A stretch of DNA of 64,000 nucleotides from Mesorhizobium xinjiangense (GCF_009749525.1 NZ_WOAC01000008.1:1-64000), one strand, 5' to 3'. Positions 54,961 through 64,000 are shown, counted from the stretch's first letter. Made by a program: numbers and translations. Notes: generated by a model not told the origin, from the letters alone.

Positions 54961-55165
54961 CCTTGCCTCCTGGAATCACGAAGACATGAATTCTCCGCGC
55001 CTCGGAGTTAGCAAAGGGTTTACCATCCGCGAATTCTACAAGACACTTGCCGATCCGTCGACGCGCCGAACATGAAGGTGTTCAGTTCACGCGACGTTAT
55101 CTTTGAGGCGTCATTGTGGCGCCCGTCGATCATGGCAACCATGCAAGTTCAGGAAACAAGGAAGC

Positions 55166-56050
55166 ATGAAGAAAATCCGCAAGGCCGTCTTTCCCGTCGC
55201 CGGGTTGGGGACACGCTTCCTGCCGGCGACGAAGGCTATCCCGAAGGAGATGCTGCCGGTGGTCGACAAGCCCGTCATCCAGTATGTCGTCGACGAGGCG
55301 CGCGAAGCGGGCATCGAGCATTTCATCTTCGTCACCGGGCGCAACAAGGCGGTGATCGAGGACCATTTCGACGTCCAGGTCGAGCTTTACGATACGCTCG
55401 CCCAGCGCGGCAAGGACGACCAACTGGCTCATCTGCAGCGCCTGCAGCCGCAGGCCGGCCAGACCAGCTTCACCCGCCAGCAGGTGCCGCTCGGGCTCGG
55501 CCATGCGGTGTGGTGCGCCCGCGAACTGGTCGGTGACGAGCCTTTCGCGCTGCTCCTGCCGGACATGATCATGCAATCGGCAAAAGGCTGCACGAGCGAG
55601 ATGGTCGAGCTTTACGAGCGGACCGGCAAGAACGTCATCGCGGTGCAGGAATGCGATCCCGCCGAGGCGCACAAATACGGCATCGTGGCCATGGGCCCGT
55701 CGGTTGCCAACGGTTTCGAGGTCACAGGCATGGTGGAAAAGCCGGCGCCCGGCACGGCGCCGTCGAATTATTTCATCAACGGGCGCTACATCCTGCAGCC
55801 GCAGATCTTCGACCTGCTGTCGCGCCAGGAAAAGGGCGCCGGCGGCGAGATCCAGCTCACCGACGCGATGCTGAAGCTGATGGAAACGCAGCCCTTCTTC
55901 GCCCATCCTTATCGCGGCCGCACCTTCGACTGCGGCTCGCCGGAAGGCTTCATCGAGGCCAATGTGGCCTATGCGCTGAGCAACCCGGCCATGCATGACA
56001 GGGTCCTGGGTCTCATCGAGTCCTTTCTGGACAAGCCGGCGCGTTCCTGA
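55166..56050 (+). CDS. galU: UTP--glucose-1-phosphate uridylyltransferase
   Basis: 294 residues from ATG 55166, after AAGGAAGC. Nucleotidyltransferase signature [40 protein letters not shown] (spread over residues 6-45), [23 protein letters not shown], the sugar-phosphate loop GMVEKP, and [20 protein letters not shown]. It forms UDP-glucose for exopolysaccharide, lipopolysaccharide core and glucan synthesis. Divergent from the transglycosylase gene; the 205-bp gap holds the promoters but no clear motif. Confidence 0.96.
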   Translation: MKKIRKAVFPVAGLGTRFLPATKAIPKEMLPVVDKPVIQYVVDEAREAGIEHFIFVTGRNKAVIEDHFDVQVELYDTLAQRGKDDQLAHLQRLQPQAGQTSFTRQQVPLGLGHAVWCARELVGDEPFALLLPDMIMQSAKGCTSEMVELYERTGKNVIAVQECDPAEAHKYGIVAMGPSVANGFEVTGMVEKPAPGTAPSNYFINGRYILQPQIFDLLSRQEKGAGGEIQLTDAMLKLMETQPFFAHPYRGRTFDCGSPEGFIEANVAYALSNPAMHDRVLGLIESFLDKPARS

Positions 56051-56071
56051 GGCGGGGCGCGTGCTGCGGCG

Positions 56072-57721
56072 TCAGCGCTGCAATTTCAGGCCGAGATAGA
56101 GGCTCGCGGTGCGGTAGTCGCGGCCGGGCAGGGTGCTGGTGAAACGCTCATATTCGAGCCGGCCGTCGAGCCCGGCATAGCGGTTGAGCCACCATGTGCC
56201 GCCGGTCCGGGCAAGCCAGCGCAGTTCGTGATCGGAGGAGTCGGAATAGTCGCGCCAGGCCGCGCCGAGGCCGGCTTCGGCATCAAGATTCGCGCGAATT
56301 TCGCGCCGCGCAACGACAAGGCCCTCATACAGGATCGAACCGCTCTCGCCCGGCGTTGTCGAGCCTTCCACGATGGTCGTGCCCGACAGTTCCACACTCG
56401 TTCCGCGATGAGGCGACCAGTCGACGGCTGCGGCGAGACCGGGCCCCGAAATCGCCTTCAACCGATCGTCGTCGAACCGCTCCTCGACCCAGCCGGCCGA
56501 AAATTCGCCGTTGAGCTTCTCGCCGAAGTTCCATTCGAGACCGGCCGCGAGACCGTATTGGTCGCCCGAGCGCTGGTAGCCGGCGTCGTCGGTCCTCTGG
56601 TCGTAGAAGCGACGGCCGATATCGGCCTCCACGAAAGGTATGAGGGCGGGCGACACTTCGTAACCGGCGCGCAACGACAACAGCGCCAGCGTGGAATTGC
56701 GGTCGTCCTGCGAAAGCGTACCGCCGGTCGACAGGTCGGCATCGGAATAGATGTCGCGTTCAACCGATCCCGTTACATTGAAACGATGCCGGCCGGCGCG
56801 CTTTTCCAGGCCGAGTTCGGCCGATAGGGTCTGCACGGTGGGCTGGGACGCGATGCCCACGATCTCGACCGGCGAGGAGGCCGATTCCGGCCGAACGGCA
56901 TAGCCGAGCCCGGCGCGAAGGGCGAAATCGGAAGTCAGGTCCAGTTCGAGCGCGCCCCGGGCATCGCCGTAAAATTCCGACAGCGATGCGCCGGAAACCG
57001 ATTCACGCCACAGGCCCTGCGCCTCCAGCCTGGCCGAATGGCGTGTCCAGTCGGAAACGGCGGTCAGGCGCAGCGCGGTTTCCGACACCACGCCCTCACC
57101 GCCCGTGGGGCTGGAATCGACATTGGACGTCCACATTGCGCCCTGATCGAGTTCGCCGAAGACGTCGAAATTGCCGATCCGAAGGCCGAGCGGCGCATAG
57201 GGCTCGGCCTCGCGTTGCGGCGCGCGTCCGCTGATCGCCGCGACGCGCCGGTTTTCGCGCGGGGTGCGTTGCGCCGGCCTATCGTCGAAAAGCTCGGTGC
57301 GGTCCTGGTTGGTCGCCGCCGTCTGGATCTCGTCGGGCAGGGAGGCAGTGTCCGTCGTCCGGGGCCTGGCCGTCGGGACGGCGGCATCACGGTCCGGCGG
57401 GTCGGAGCGTTGCGGTTCGGCGGCGTCTTCGGCCGTGGCGCCTTGGCTGATCGGTTGATAATTCTGGCCGGACGCGGCGGGCCGTTCCGGCCGCACCGGC
57501 GTTTTGTCGCCCGCAAGGGCGGATCCGCGCCCCGTCAGAGGCTCATCGGCCAGGAGCGAGCCGGTCACCGCAAGCTCGTCGATGCCGCCGCGCAGTACCA
57601 GCGCCTGGGCGTTTGCCGCTGCGATGGGGCACAGCACCGCAGCCGCCGTCGCGGCGCACAGCAAGGGCATTCGCCGCCCGCCGCGCCAGGCGAATCTTGC
57701 CCGCTGCCGCCAAATAGCCAT
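56072..57721 (-). CDS. Outer-membrane beta-barrel protein (BBP2_2-like)
   Basis: 549 residues. Signal peptide (MPLLCAATAAAVLCPIAAANA). Residues about 40-190 are a low-complexity, Pro/Asp/Arg-rich periplasmic segment; from about 200 the sequence alternates polar and aromatic residues as in a transmembrane barrel (RLTAVSDWTRHSARLEAQGLW; FNFGEKLNGEFSAGWVEERF) and ends in GLKLQR with a near-terminal aromatic strand. It resembles barrels of the BBP2_2 group, whose members include exopolysaccharide-associated proteins. It converges with galU (21-bp gap). Function not known. Confidence 0.8.
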   Translation of the reverse strand: MAIWRQRARFAWRGGRRMPLLCAATAAAVLCPIAAANAQALVLRGGIDELAVTGSLLADEPLTGRGSALAGDKTPVRPERPAASGQNYQPISQGATAEDAAEPQRSDPPDRDAAVPTARPRTTDTASLPDEIQTAATNQDRTELFDDRPAQRTPRENRRVAAISGRAPQREAEPYAPLGLRIGNFDVFGELDQGAMWTSNVDSSPTGGEGVVSETALRLTAVSDWTRHSARLEAQGLWRESVSGASLSEFYGDARGALELDLTSDFALRAGLGYAVRPESASSPVEIVGIASQPTVQTLSAELGLEKRAGRHRFNVTGSVERDIYSDADLSTGGTLSQDDRNSTLALLSLRAGYEVSPALIPFVEADIGRRFYDQRTDDAGYQRSGDQYGLAAGLEWNFGEKLNGEFSAGWVEERFDDDRLKAISGPGLAAAVDWSPHRGTSVELSGTTIVEGSTTPGESGSILYEGLVVARREIRANLDAEAGLGAAWRDYSDSSDHELRWLARTGGTWWLNRYAGLDGRLEYERFTSTLPGRDYRTASLYLGLKLQR

Positions 57722-57968
57722 TCCATGCCCCTAGATCAGCTTGCCGCTTCACGGTATCGGTTCGCCGATCCAACCCTTTGATTTGACGCACTTCCGGACG
57801 GAGAACCGGTTCTCGATTCTCCTGGATTGCTCTAAAGCCCAATTCGTGCCGCCTGCACGAGACTTTAGCAATCAGTAAACCTGTTCGGTTAATGGAGGGT
57901 TGAACGGATGGCGCGGGCGGCGCAGCGATGTGGGTGGACAGCGTAACGGGCAGAGGATAGACGGGCGC
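57722..57968. other. Divergent intergenic region upstream of the barrel and kpsF genes
   Basis: A 247-bp gap with the promoters for both directions. It is AT-richer than its surroundings around 57830-57900, but I see no confident operator or riboswitch. Confidence 0.4.
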
Positions 57969-58967
57969 ATGCACGCGAAACCATTGATGAAGGCGTTCGA
58001 TCGGGCGGCTGCGGTCGCTTCGGCGGTCCGTACGGTCGGCACCGAGCAGGCCGGCCTGACAGCTCTCGCCGCGGCCCTGGACAACGGGCTGTCCGAGCCG
58101 TTCGCACGCGCGGTCGAAACGATCTCGCACATTTCGGGGCGCGTCATCGTCACGGGCGTCGGCAAGAGCGGCCATATCGGCTCGAAGATGGCCGCGACTT
58201 TCGCGTCCACCGGTACGCCGGCCTTTTTCGTCCATCCGGCCGAGGCCAATCATGGTGATCTCGGCATGATCGCCAAGGACGACGCGATCATCGCCATGTC
58301 ATGGTCCGGGGAAACGCAGGAACTCAAGGGGATCGTCGCCTATTCGCGCCGCTTCGCCATTCCGCTGATCGCAATCACTTCGGGCGAAGCGTCCGCCCTG
58401 GCGCGGGCCTCCGATATCGTCATCGTCCTGCCGCGCGTGGCCGAGGCGTGCCCGCATGGGCTCGCGCCGACCACCTCGACGCTGATGCAGCTTGTCATCG
58501 GCGATGCCCTGGCCATCGCGCTTCTGGAAGCGCGCGGTTTCACGGCAGAACATTTCCGCACCTTCCATCCCGGCGGACAGCTCGGCGCCAAGCTCACCAA
58601 GCTGGGCGAGATCATGCACACCGGCGAACGGCTTCCGCTCGTTCCGTCGGGAAGCCGCATGGGCGACGCCATCATCGAGATTTCGCGCAAGGGTTTTGGT
58701 TGCGTCGGCGTCATCGGCGAGGAGGGTGCCCTCAAGGGCATCATTACCGACGGCGATCTCAGGCGGCATATCGACGCCGATCTCCTGGCCATGCCGGTCG
58801 ACGACGTCATGACGTGCGCGCCCAAGACGGCGTCACCCGACACGCTGGTAGCCTCGGCGCTGCAGATCATCAACGCCTCCTCGATCACAACGCTGATGGT
58901 GGTCGATAAGGGCCGCCCGGTCGGCATCGTCCATATGCACGACCTGTTGCGCATCGGCGCGGCCTGA
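57969..58967 (+). CDS. kdsD: Arabinose-5-phosphate isomerase, KpsF/GutQ (KdsD) family
   Basis: 332 residues from ATG 57969; the next ATG, 57987, is also possible. An N-terminal SIS domain (VIVTGVGKSGHIGSKMAATFASTGTPAFFVHPAEANHGDLGM, spread over about 58-100; SWSGET) is followed by two CBS domains (about 210-330: IMHTGERLPLVP; VMTCAPKTASPDTL). It interconverts ribulose-5-phosphate and arabinose-5-phosphate, the first step to Kdo of lipopolysaccharide. Its neighbour galU also feeds envelope sugars. KdsD and KpsF are not separable from sequence alone. Confidence 0.92.
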   Translation: MHAKPLMKAFDRAAAVASAVRTVGTEQAGLTALAAALDNGLSEPFARAVETISHISGRVIVTGVGKSGHIGSKMAATFASTGTPAFFVHPAEANHGDLGMIAKDDAIIAMSWSGETQELKGIVAYSRRFAIPLIAITSGEASALARASDIVIVLPRVAEACPHGLAPTTSTLMQLVIGDALAIALLEARGFTAEHFRTFHPGGQLGAKLTKLGEIMHTGERLPLVPSGSRMGDAIIEISRKGFGCVGVIGEEGALKGIITDGDLRRHIDADLLAMPVDDVMTCAPKTASPDTLVASALQIINASSITTLMVVDKGRPVGIVHMHDLLRIGAA

Positions 58968-58973
58968 TCACCG

Positions 58974-60038
58974 TCACACCCAGCCGGAAAGTTCCCGGCG
59001 CACCATTGCCTCGATGACGGCCATGCCCTCTTCGCTGTCGTTGAGGCAGGGAATATGGGTGAAGTTCTCGCCGCCATGCTCGCGGAAGATCTCACTTGCT
59101 TCGCCGGCGATCTCCTCGAGCGTTTCCAGACAGTCGGCGACGAAGCCCGGATTGAGGATTGCGATCGACTTCACCCCTTCGCGGGCCAGCCGCTCCACTG
59201 TCTTGTCGGTATAGGGCTGCAGCCATTCTTCCGGCCCGAAGCGCGACTGGAAGCAGGTCATGAGCCTGTTCTCGTCCCAGCCGAGGCGCTGGCGCAGCAG
59301 GCGCGACGTTTCAAGGCACTGGTCATGATAAGGGTCGCCGCGGCGCGAATAGCTCTGCGGTATGCCGTGATAGGAGGCGATGACGACATCCGGCTCGACG
59401 TCGAGCGTGGCCAGACGCGTCTCGATCGAGCGGGCGAGCGCCTCGATATAGGCCGGTTCGTCATGATAGCTTGGAACAGTGCGCGAGGCAGGCATGGCGC
59501 GCATTGCCATCAGCGCCTCGAAGAACTTGTCGTTCACGGTCGCTGTCGTGGTGGCGGAATATTGCGGGTAGAGCGGGAACATGACGACGCGCTCGCACCC
59601 CTCGGCGACCATGCGCTGAAGCACCGTCTCCATCGACGGATTGCCGTAGCGCATCGCCCAGTCGACCATGACGGCAGGCTCATTGGCGAGTGAGGCGGCC
59701 AGTTTCTCGGCCTGGGAGCGGGTATAGGTGCGCAGCGGCGATTCATTGCGCTCCTTGTTCCAGATCTTGGCATAGGCGGCGCCGGACTTCTTCGGCCGCG
59801 TGCTAAGCACGATGCCCTGGAGGATCGGGTACCACAGGGCACGCGGCCATTCGATGACGCGCCGATCGGAGAGGAACTCGCTCAGATAGCGGCGCATCGG
59901 CCAGTAGTCGGTGCCTTCGGGCGTGCCCAGATTGACCAGCAGCACGCCGACCTTTCGTGGCTTGACCGGAGAACGGTCCGCGGGAAGCGGCCCGCGCTCT
60001 TTTGCCCCTTTCCGGGCGAGTGTCGGTTCGAGTGTCAT
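58974..60038 (-). CDS. hemH: Ferrochelatase
   Basis: 354 residues. GVLLVNLGTPEGTDYWPMRRYLSEFLSDRRVIE and PLYPQYSATTTATV are strong HemH signatures; the catalytic His is H224 in VIASYHGIPQSY, and the acidic partner lies in GFVADCLETLEEIAGE. It inserts Fe2+ into protoporphyrin IX in the last step of heme synthesis. The N-terminal 25 residues are a basic extension not needed for activity. It lacks an iron-sulfur C-terminal extension. It converges with kdsD (6-bp gap). Confidence 0.96.
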   Translation of the reverse strand: MTLEPTLARKGAKERGPLPADRSPVKPRKVGVLLVNLGTPEGTDYWPMRRYLSEFLSDRRVIEWPRALWYPILQGIVLSTRPKKSGAAYAKIWNKERNESPLRTYTRSQAEKLAASLANEPAVMVDWAMRYGNPSMETVLQRMVAEGCERVVMFPLYPQYSATTTATVNDKFFEALMAMRAMPASRTVPSYHDEPAYIEALARSIETRLATLDVEPDVVIASYHGIPQSYSRRGDPYHDQCLETSRLLRQRLGWDENRLMTCFQSRFGPEEWLQPYTDKTVERLAREGVKSIAILNPGFVADCLETLEEIAGEASEIFREHGGENFTHIPCLNDSEEGMAVIEAMVRRELSGWV

Positions 60039-60060
60039 CTTTGCCCTGATCCCTGCTGCG

Positions 60061-60124
60061 CCAGATCAATATGCTGGAGCATGTACCTTTCGCTCAAACG
60101 ATTCCGTTTGAGCGGGACATGCTC
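60061..60124. repeat. RIME-like intergenic palindrome, copy 3
   Basis: The CCAGATCAATATG box (60061-60073) and the 48-bp palindrome (60077-60124; arms GAGCATG/CATGCTC, inner CGCTCAAACG/CGTTTGAGCG) match copy 1 at 9090-9153 closely. Differences in one arm are matched in the other (GAAC/GTTC against GAGC/GCTC), which points to selection for pairing. Confidence 0.78.
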
Positions 60125-60182
60125 TAAAGCCGCACGGTGCCGTTTCAAGCGAGAGCTATCCTATTCGCACTGCCGGAAAAGC

Positions 60183-60211
60183 AAAAACCCGCCCTGCGGC
60201 GCAAGGCGGGT
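60183..60211 (-). terminator. Rho-independent terminator after the LysM 5'-nucleotidase gene
   Basis: On the minus strand ACCCGCC...GGCGGGT arms (60187-60193 and 60205-60211) enclose an 11-nt loop and are followed by TTTTTGC. It lies 40 bp after the 5'-nucleotidase stop codon. Confidence 0.85.
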
Positions 60212-60250
60212 CGATTGGTCGCAATTCCCGGGGGCGGGAAGGGGCCGGCC

Positions 60251-62206
60251 TCAGTTGGCCGGCGGTACGGTCAGCGTTGCGCCGATCGGCAGAGCCTCGG
60301 CCCGGTAGTCCGGATTGGCTTCCTCGAGCGTCTTCCACATGAAGGGATCGCCGTAGAACTTCTCGGCCAGTTTCCAGTAATTGTCTCCGGCCATGATGGT
60401 GTAGGCGTCTTGTGCCATGGCGTCCTCGGCCGGCTCTGCCGCCGCCACGGTCGGCTCGACATCGACGCTCGGCGGCTCGCTCGTCAGCGTCGACGACATG
60501 GCAGGAAGGTCGGGCATTGCGACCGCGCCGTCCGTTGCCGCGGCTTCGGATTGCGCGGCGGCCGCGTCGTCGCCGGACGCCTCTTCCTCCGCCGGCATGG
60601 GGACCGCGCTGATGCGGCCTTCGAGCATCGGCGTATAGGGCCCGGTTTCGGCCAGATAGTCCGCCAGCACCTGCTCCAGCCCAGGCCCGAAGTCATAGGC
60701 GTTCTGACCGTTCGACTTGAACAGCGCGTAGCCGTCGCCGCCATTGCGCATGAAGTTGTTGGTGACGACGCCATAGGTCTTTGCCTCGTCGATCGGCGCC
60801 CATTCGCCGTTCTCGCGCACCTCGACCGCGGTGATGCGGCCTTCCTCCGGGCCGACCGAGGCGTCGAACGTATAGCGAAGCCCGGCGACCTGCGGGAAGC
60901 GCCCGGCGCCTTCCTCGATCCGGCTGACGCCGCCTTCGAGTGAGGCGACGACGTCCTTGCCGGTCAGCTGGAACGTGGCCAGCGTGTTCTGGAACGGCAG
61001 GACCGAAAGCACTTCGCCCATCGTCACCTGGCCTTCGTCGATCGACGAGCGCAAGCCGCCGCCATTCTGAACGGCGATCTGGATACCCTGGTCGGCAACG
61101 CGGTCGAGCATGGCGTCGGCGACCAGATTGCCCATCTCGCATTCGCGCGCACGGCAGCTTTCGCGGCTGCCGTCGATCGGCGCGGTCGTCTCGCCGATGA
61201 TCTGGGCCTTCAGATCCTCGATCGGCGCGGCAAGTTCCTTCACGCGCGCCAGAACGGTCTCGTCCGGCGTCACCGAGGCGTCGAGCAGGAGCGGCTCTCC
61301 GGCCGCCTCGGTCACCACGCCGGAATCGTCGAAGACCAGCTTGAGATCGCCCAGATATTTGGAATAGGACCCGGCCTGGACGACGGGCACTGCATGGCCG
61401 TCGGGATTGTCGACCATGGTCGGGTAGGGGCCTTCGGCGCCTTCCGCCGTGCTCGACAGGAAGGTGTGGGAGTGTCCGCCGACGACAACGTCGACGCCGG
61501 GGATCTTGGCGATCGCTTCCAGGTCGCGCGGATAGCCGACATGGGTGAGCGCGATGATCTTGTCGACGCCCTCGGCCTCGACCGCCTCGACGGCCTTGGT
61601 GATCGTGGCGACATCCTCTTCGATCATGACGTGCTCGCCGGGCGAGGAAAGCTCGGCCGTGTCGTTGGCAACGGCACCGACAATGCCGATCCGTTCACCG
61701 CCGACCTCCAGCACGACATAGGGCTTCACCCGGTCTCCGAGCGCCGAAGCGGCACCCGCCTTCACATTGGCGCTCAGCACGGGAAACTCGGCCGCGTCGA
61801 GGAAGGTCGCAAGACCGTCCTCGCCGTCGTCGAACTCGTGGTTGCCGACGGCCATGGCGTCGGTTGCCATCTGGTTGAGGAATTCGGCTTCCGCCGCGCC
61901 CTTGTAGGTGGTGTAGAACAGCGATCCCTGAAAATTGTCGCCGGCGTTCAGGAACAGGACGTTCTGCCCCTCCAGCGCGGCGCGGCGCTCGCGCACGGCG
62001 CTGACCAGGCGTGCCGCGCCGCCGAAGCACTTGCCTTCCGTCTCGTCCTCGGCGGAGCAGGTCGAATCGTATTTGTTGATCGATTCAATGCGGCTGTGCC
62101 AGTCGTTGATGTGAAGAATGTTGAGCGTGTAGTCGGCAAAGGACGTGGCTGTCGAAAGCGCCAGGCCGGATGCCGAGAGTGCCGCAATGGCTGCGAGTTT
62201 CTTCAT
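60251..62206 (-). CDS. Periplasmic 5'-nucleotidase/UshA-like metallophosphatase with C-terminal LysM domain
   Basis: 651 residues from ATG 62206; the longer frame starts before a normal signal peptide (MKKLAAIAALSASGLALSTATSFA). Metallophosphoesterase motifs: LHINDWHSR (31-39), NAGDNFQGS (87-95), GNHEFDDG (121-128), GGHSHTF. A 5'-nucleotidase C-terminal substrate domain follows (VAVQNGG-type segment, FMRNGGDGYALF). An Ala/Glu-rich linker leads to a LysM module (about 600-650: YTIMAGDNYWKLAEKFYGDP) for peptidoglycan attachment. It would hydrolyse extracellular nucleotides or UDP-sugars. LysM on this enzyme is less common. Confidence 0.88.
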   Translation of the reverse strand: MKKLAAIAALSASGLALSTATSFADYTLNILHINDWHSRIESINKYDSTCSAEDETEGKCFGGAARLVSAVRERRAALEGQNVLFLNAGDNFQGSLFYTTYKGAAEAEFLNQMATDAMAVGNHEFDDGEDGLATFLDAAEFPVLSANVKAGAASALGDRVKPYVVLEVGGERIGIVGAVANDTAELSSPGEHVMIEEDVATITKAVEAVEAEGVDKIIALTHVGYPRDLEAIAKIPGVDVVVGGHSHTFLSSTAEGAEGPYPTMVDNPDGHAVPVVQAGSYSKYLGDLKLVFDDSGVVTEAAGEPLLLDASVTPDETVLARVKELAAPIEDLKAQIIGETTAPIDGSRESCRARECEMGNLVADAMLDRVADQGIQIAVQNGGGLRSSIDEGQVTMGEVLSVLPFQNTLATFQLTGKDVVASLEGGVSRIEEGAGRFPQVAGLRYTFDASVGPEEGRITAVEVRENGEWAPIDEAKTYGVVTNNFMRNGGDGYALFKSNGQNAYDFGPGLEQVLADYLAETGPYTPMLEGRISAVPMPAEEEASGDDAAAAQSEAAATDGAVAMPDLPAMSSTLTSEPPSVDVEPTVAAAEPAEDAMAQDAYTIMAGDNYWKLAEKFYGDPFMWKTLEEANPDYRAEALPIGATLTVPPAN

Positions 62207-62337
62207 CGTTGTTGTCTCCCATTCAGCGGCGGCACGACCGGCAACCCCTGGCGATCGCGCATGTCGCACGGCTATTTTCTGCATGTTCACACCAAGCCAA
62301 TCGCCTATGCAAGCGCTTTTGGCACAATGCACAGGTG

Positions 62338-63591
62338 CTATTTGGAATAGTCGCGTTCGTCGGCCACAACCTTTCCGTCATTGGGCAGAGAGCCGGCTGC
62401 GGCCGCTACGATCGTGCCGGCGAGTTTGGTCACTTCGCGCAGCGAGGCGGCGAGCGCGTTCGCGTCGAGCTCGCGCCCGTTTGCCGGCTCGGCATGCAAG
62501 GCCATGCGATCGGTATCTCCGGCGCGGCTGACGACCAACCGGGCGCGCGCGACCTCCGGATGCCGGCGAACGATCTCTGCCACCTGCTTGGGGTCGACGA
62601 ACATGCCCTTGACCTTGGTGCGCTGGTCCGCCCGCCCCATCCAGCCCTGGATGCGCCGGCCCGTGCGGCCGCAGGGCGAGCGCCCCGGCATGATGGCCGA
62701 CAGGTCGCCGGTGCCGAAGCGAAGCAAGGGATAGGTCGGGTTGAAGGAGGTGACGACGATCTCGCCGACCTCGCCTTCTTCCACCGGGGCGTCGGTGCCC
62801 GGTCGCACGATCTCGACGATAAGATCCTCGTTGAGGATCATTCCCGGCAGCGGCGCGCCGTCTTCGCCAGCCGCCTCATAGGCGATGACGCCGAACTCGG
62901 CCGTCGCGTAGCACTGGAAGACCGAAATGCCACGCGCCCGGTATTCCTCGCGCAGGGTTGGAAACAGCGCCCCGCCGGAGACCAGCGCCCGGCGGAAGGC
63001 GGAAAGATCGTGTCCGGCTTCGGCCGCCTTGTCGAGCATGATCTTGAGGAAATCGGGTGTGCCGCAATAGACGGTGGGCTTGAGCGCGGCGGCCGCCTCC
63101 ACCTGCATTTCGGTGTTGCCGACGCCGGCGGGAAAGACGGTGCAGCCGAGGGCGCGCGCGCCTTCATCGAGGATGAAACCGCCCGGCGTCAGGTGATAGG
63201 CGAAGGCGTTGTGGACGATATCGCCTGGCCGGATGCCGGCGGCGAAGAAGGCGCGGGCGGCGAGGCCGGGATCGGCGCCGGGTCCCTGCGGCTCCCAGAC
63301 CGGTCCGGGCGAAAGGAACACGCGCCGTCCCGCCAGGGCGGAAACATCGGCAAAGCCGCCGAAGGGCGGCTCCTTGGCCTGGAGCTCCATCAGTTCGGCC
63401 TTGCGCAGAACCGGCAGCCGCGCCAGCGCCTGCGGCGAGGCGATGTCACCCGGCGAAACATGCTCGAGCCTGCGCGCCAGACCCGGCACCCGCGCGGCCG
63501 CTTCGGAAAGGAATGCAGGCAAGCGCCTGAAAAGCTCAGCCTCGCGCTGCGCCTGATCCCGTGTTTCGAGATCGTCGTAATATTCGCCCAT
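62338..63591 (-). CDS. PaaK-like phenylacetate--CoA ligase family protein
   Basis: 417 residues, an ANL-superfamily AMP-binding enzyme of the short phenylacetyl-CoA ligase type: LPVLRKAELMELQAKEPPFGGF at the N-terminus, CYATAEFGVIAYE (A5-like motif), LRFGTGDLSAI, then the C-terminal domain GRADQRTKVKGMFVDPKQV with a hinge at VKGMF. The usual P-loop SSGTTG is weak, reading LSPGPVWEPQGP. The deviant P-loop makes ordinary CoA-ligase activity uncertain. Between the 5'-nucleotidase gene and the metallopeptidase gene, with no paa genes nearby. Confidence 0.83.
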   Translation of the reverse strand: MGEYYDDLETRDQAQREAELFRRLPAFLSEAAARVPGLARRLEHVSPGDIASPQALARLPVLRKAELMELQAKEPPFGGFADVSALAGRRVFLSPGPVWEPQGPGADPGLAARAFFAAGIRPGDIVHNAFAYHLTPGGFILDEGARALGCTVFPAGVGNTEMQVEAAAALKPTVYCGTPDFLKIMLDKAAEAGHDLSAFRRALVSGGALFPTLREEYRARGISVFQCYATAEFGVIAYEAAGEDGAPLPGMILNEDLIVEIVRPGTDAPVEEGEVGEIVVTSFNPTYPLLRFGTGDLSAIMPGRSPCGRTGRRIQGWMGRADQRTKVKGMFVDPKQVAEIVRRHPEVARARLVVSRAGDTDRMALHAEPANGRELDANALAASLREVTKLAGTIVAAAAGSLPNDGKVVADERDYSK

Positions 63592-63617
63592 TGCCTGAAC
63601 TCCTCCCTTTGTGCCCG

Positions 63618-64000
63618 TTATCGCAGGAGCCTGGCCCAGCGCGCAAGGTTGACCAGCGACATCAGGGCGCCCGCGACATAGGTCAGCGCGGCTGCCCTCA
63701 GGACGCTGCGCGCCGCCGGCATGTCGGACGCCTTCAGGTAGCGGCCGTCGTCCAGAATGGGCAGTGCCTTGCCGAAACTGGCGTCGATCTCGACGGGCAG
63801 GGTGAGGAGGCTGACGAGCACCCGCACGCCGAGCAGAGCGACGCCGGCGGCGACGATGGCGACAAACGCCATGGGCGTGCGGGCGATGATGGCAAGCACG
63901 GGCGCCGCGACGAAGAAGATGCCGGCCAGTCGGTCGCTGGCAAGCGCGATCCTTGCCAGGCTCTGCCTTGCGGCAAGCAGCCTTTCGCCGCGTGCGTGCT
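63618..64000 (-). CDS. YugP-type zinc metallopeptidase, C-terminal part (5' end outside window)
   Basis: The frame is open to the window edge, so at least 127 residues of the C-terminal half are visible, beginning HARGERLLAARQSLARIALASDRLAGIFF. Hydrophobic helices (AIVAAGVALLGVRVLVSLLTLP; LRAAALTYVAGALMSLVNLARW) alternate with the family signature LLTLPVEIDASFGKALPIL, typical of the neutral zinc metallopeptidase YugP family. The catalytic HExxH should lie upstream, beyond the window. It runs toward the ligase gene with a 26-bp gap. Function in vivo is unknown. Confidence 0.8.
   Translation of the reverse strand, partial: HARGERLLAARQSLARIALASDRLAGIFFVAAPVLAIIARTPMAFVAIVAAGVALLGVRVLVSLLTLPVEIDASFGKALPILDDGRYLKASDMPAARSVLRAAALTYVAGALMSLVNLARWARLLR

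Overview
The window is high-GC, gene-dense chromosomal DNA from an alphaproteobacterium, most likely of the order Hyphomicrobiales (Rhizobiales). Signs of this are the heterotetrameric sarcosine oxidase operon, the CpdR cell-cycle regulator beside tRNA-Val and an N-formylglutamate amidohydrolase, an alpha-r8/MmgR-type small RNA beside a HisN-like phosphatase, a ROSE-like hsp20 leader, and several rhizobial-style intergenic palindromes. The genus cannot be fixed from the sequence alone. No phage, complete insertion sequence, rRNA operon or CRISPR array is present.

Layout. 1-3.6 kb: a secreted FecR-domain protein with a collagen-like and glycine-rich tail (cut by the window edge), a 271-bp MITE-like inverted-repeat element, and a CHASE2 adenylate/guanylate cyclase. 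3.6-8.9 kb: soxBDAG. 9-13 kb: an SDR, a HerA-like ATPase, rpsU with a clear terminator, and a TPR lipoprotein. 13-14.8 kb: an ECF42-type sigma factor with its DGPF/YciI partner. 14.9-29.4 kb: a large lipid or acyl-CoA catabolic region. On one side of a palindromic TetR operator lie an SDR, a MaoC hydratase, an APH-type kinase and another SDR. On the other lie TetR, an ACAD10/11-like acyl-CoA dehydrogenase, two zinc-less MDR oxidoreductases, a complete LIV-type ABC transporter and a long-chain acyl-CoA ligase.

29.4-36.8 kb: an RND pump with its adaptor, an orphan PotD-like binding protein, and a ClC protein without the gating glutamate. 37-41.7 kb: tRNA-Val, cpdR, N-formylglutamate amidohydrolase, an sRNA, hisN, a hydrolase and hsp20. 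41.7-44.4 kb: a four-gene bufferin-type RiPP operon (DUF2282 precursor, DUF692 MNIO enzyme, DUF2063 partner, DoxX protein), predicted to make a modified copper-binding peptide. 44.5-52.5 kb: threonine aldolase and gltB-gltD, with a small unlisted membrane-protein ORF coupled between them. 52.5-64 kb: envelope and housekeeping genes: DUF459 SGNH hydrolase, MltB-type transglycosylase, galU, an outer-membrane barrel, kpsF/kdsD, hemH, a LysM-tailed 5'-nucleotidase, a PaaK-like ligase and the end of a YugP-type metallopeptidase.

The most interesting systems are the bufferin operon, the TetR-controlled locus with a split ACAD11-like kinase/dehydrogenase, and the FecR/collagen-like protein beside a CHASE2 cyclase. 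Small hidden features include the gltB-gltD micro-ORF, the sRNA, the RNA thermometer and the MITE that landed exactly on a stop codon.
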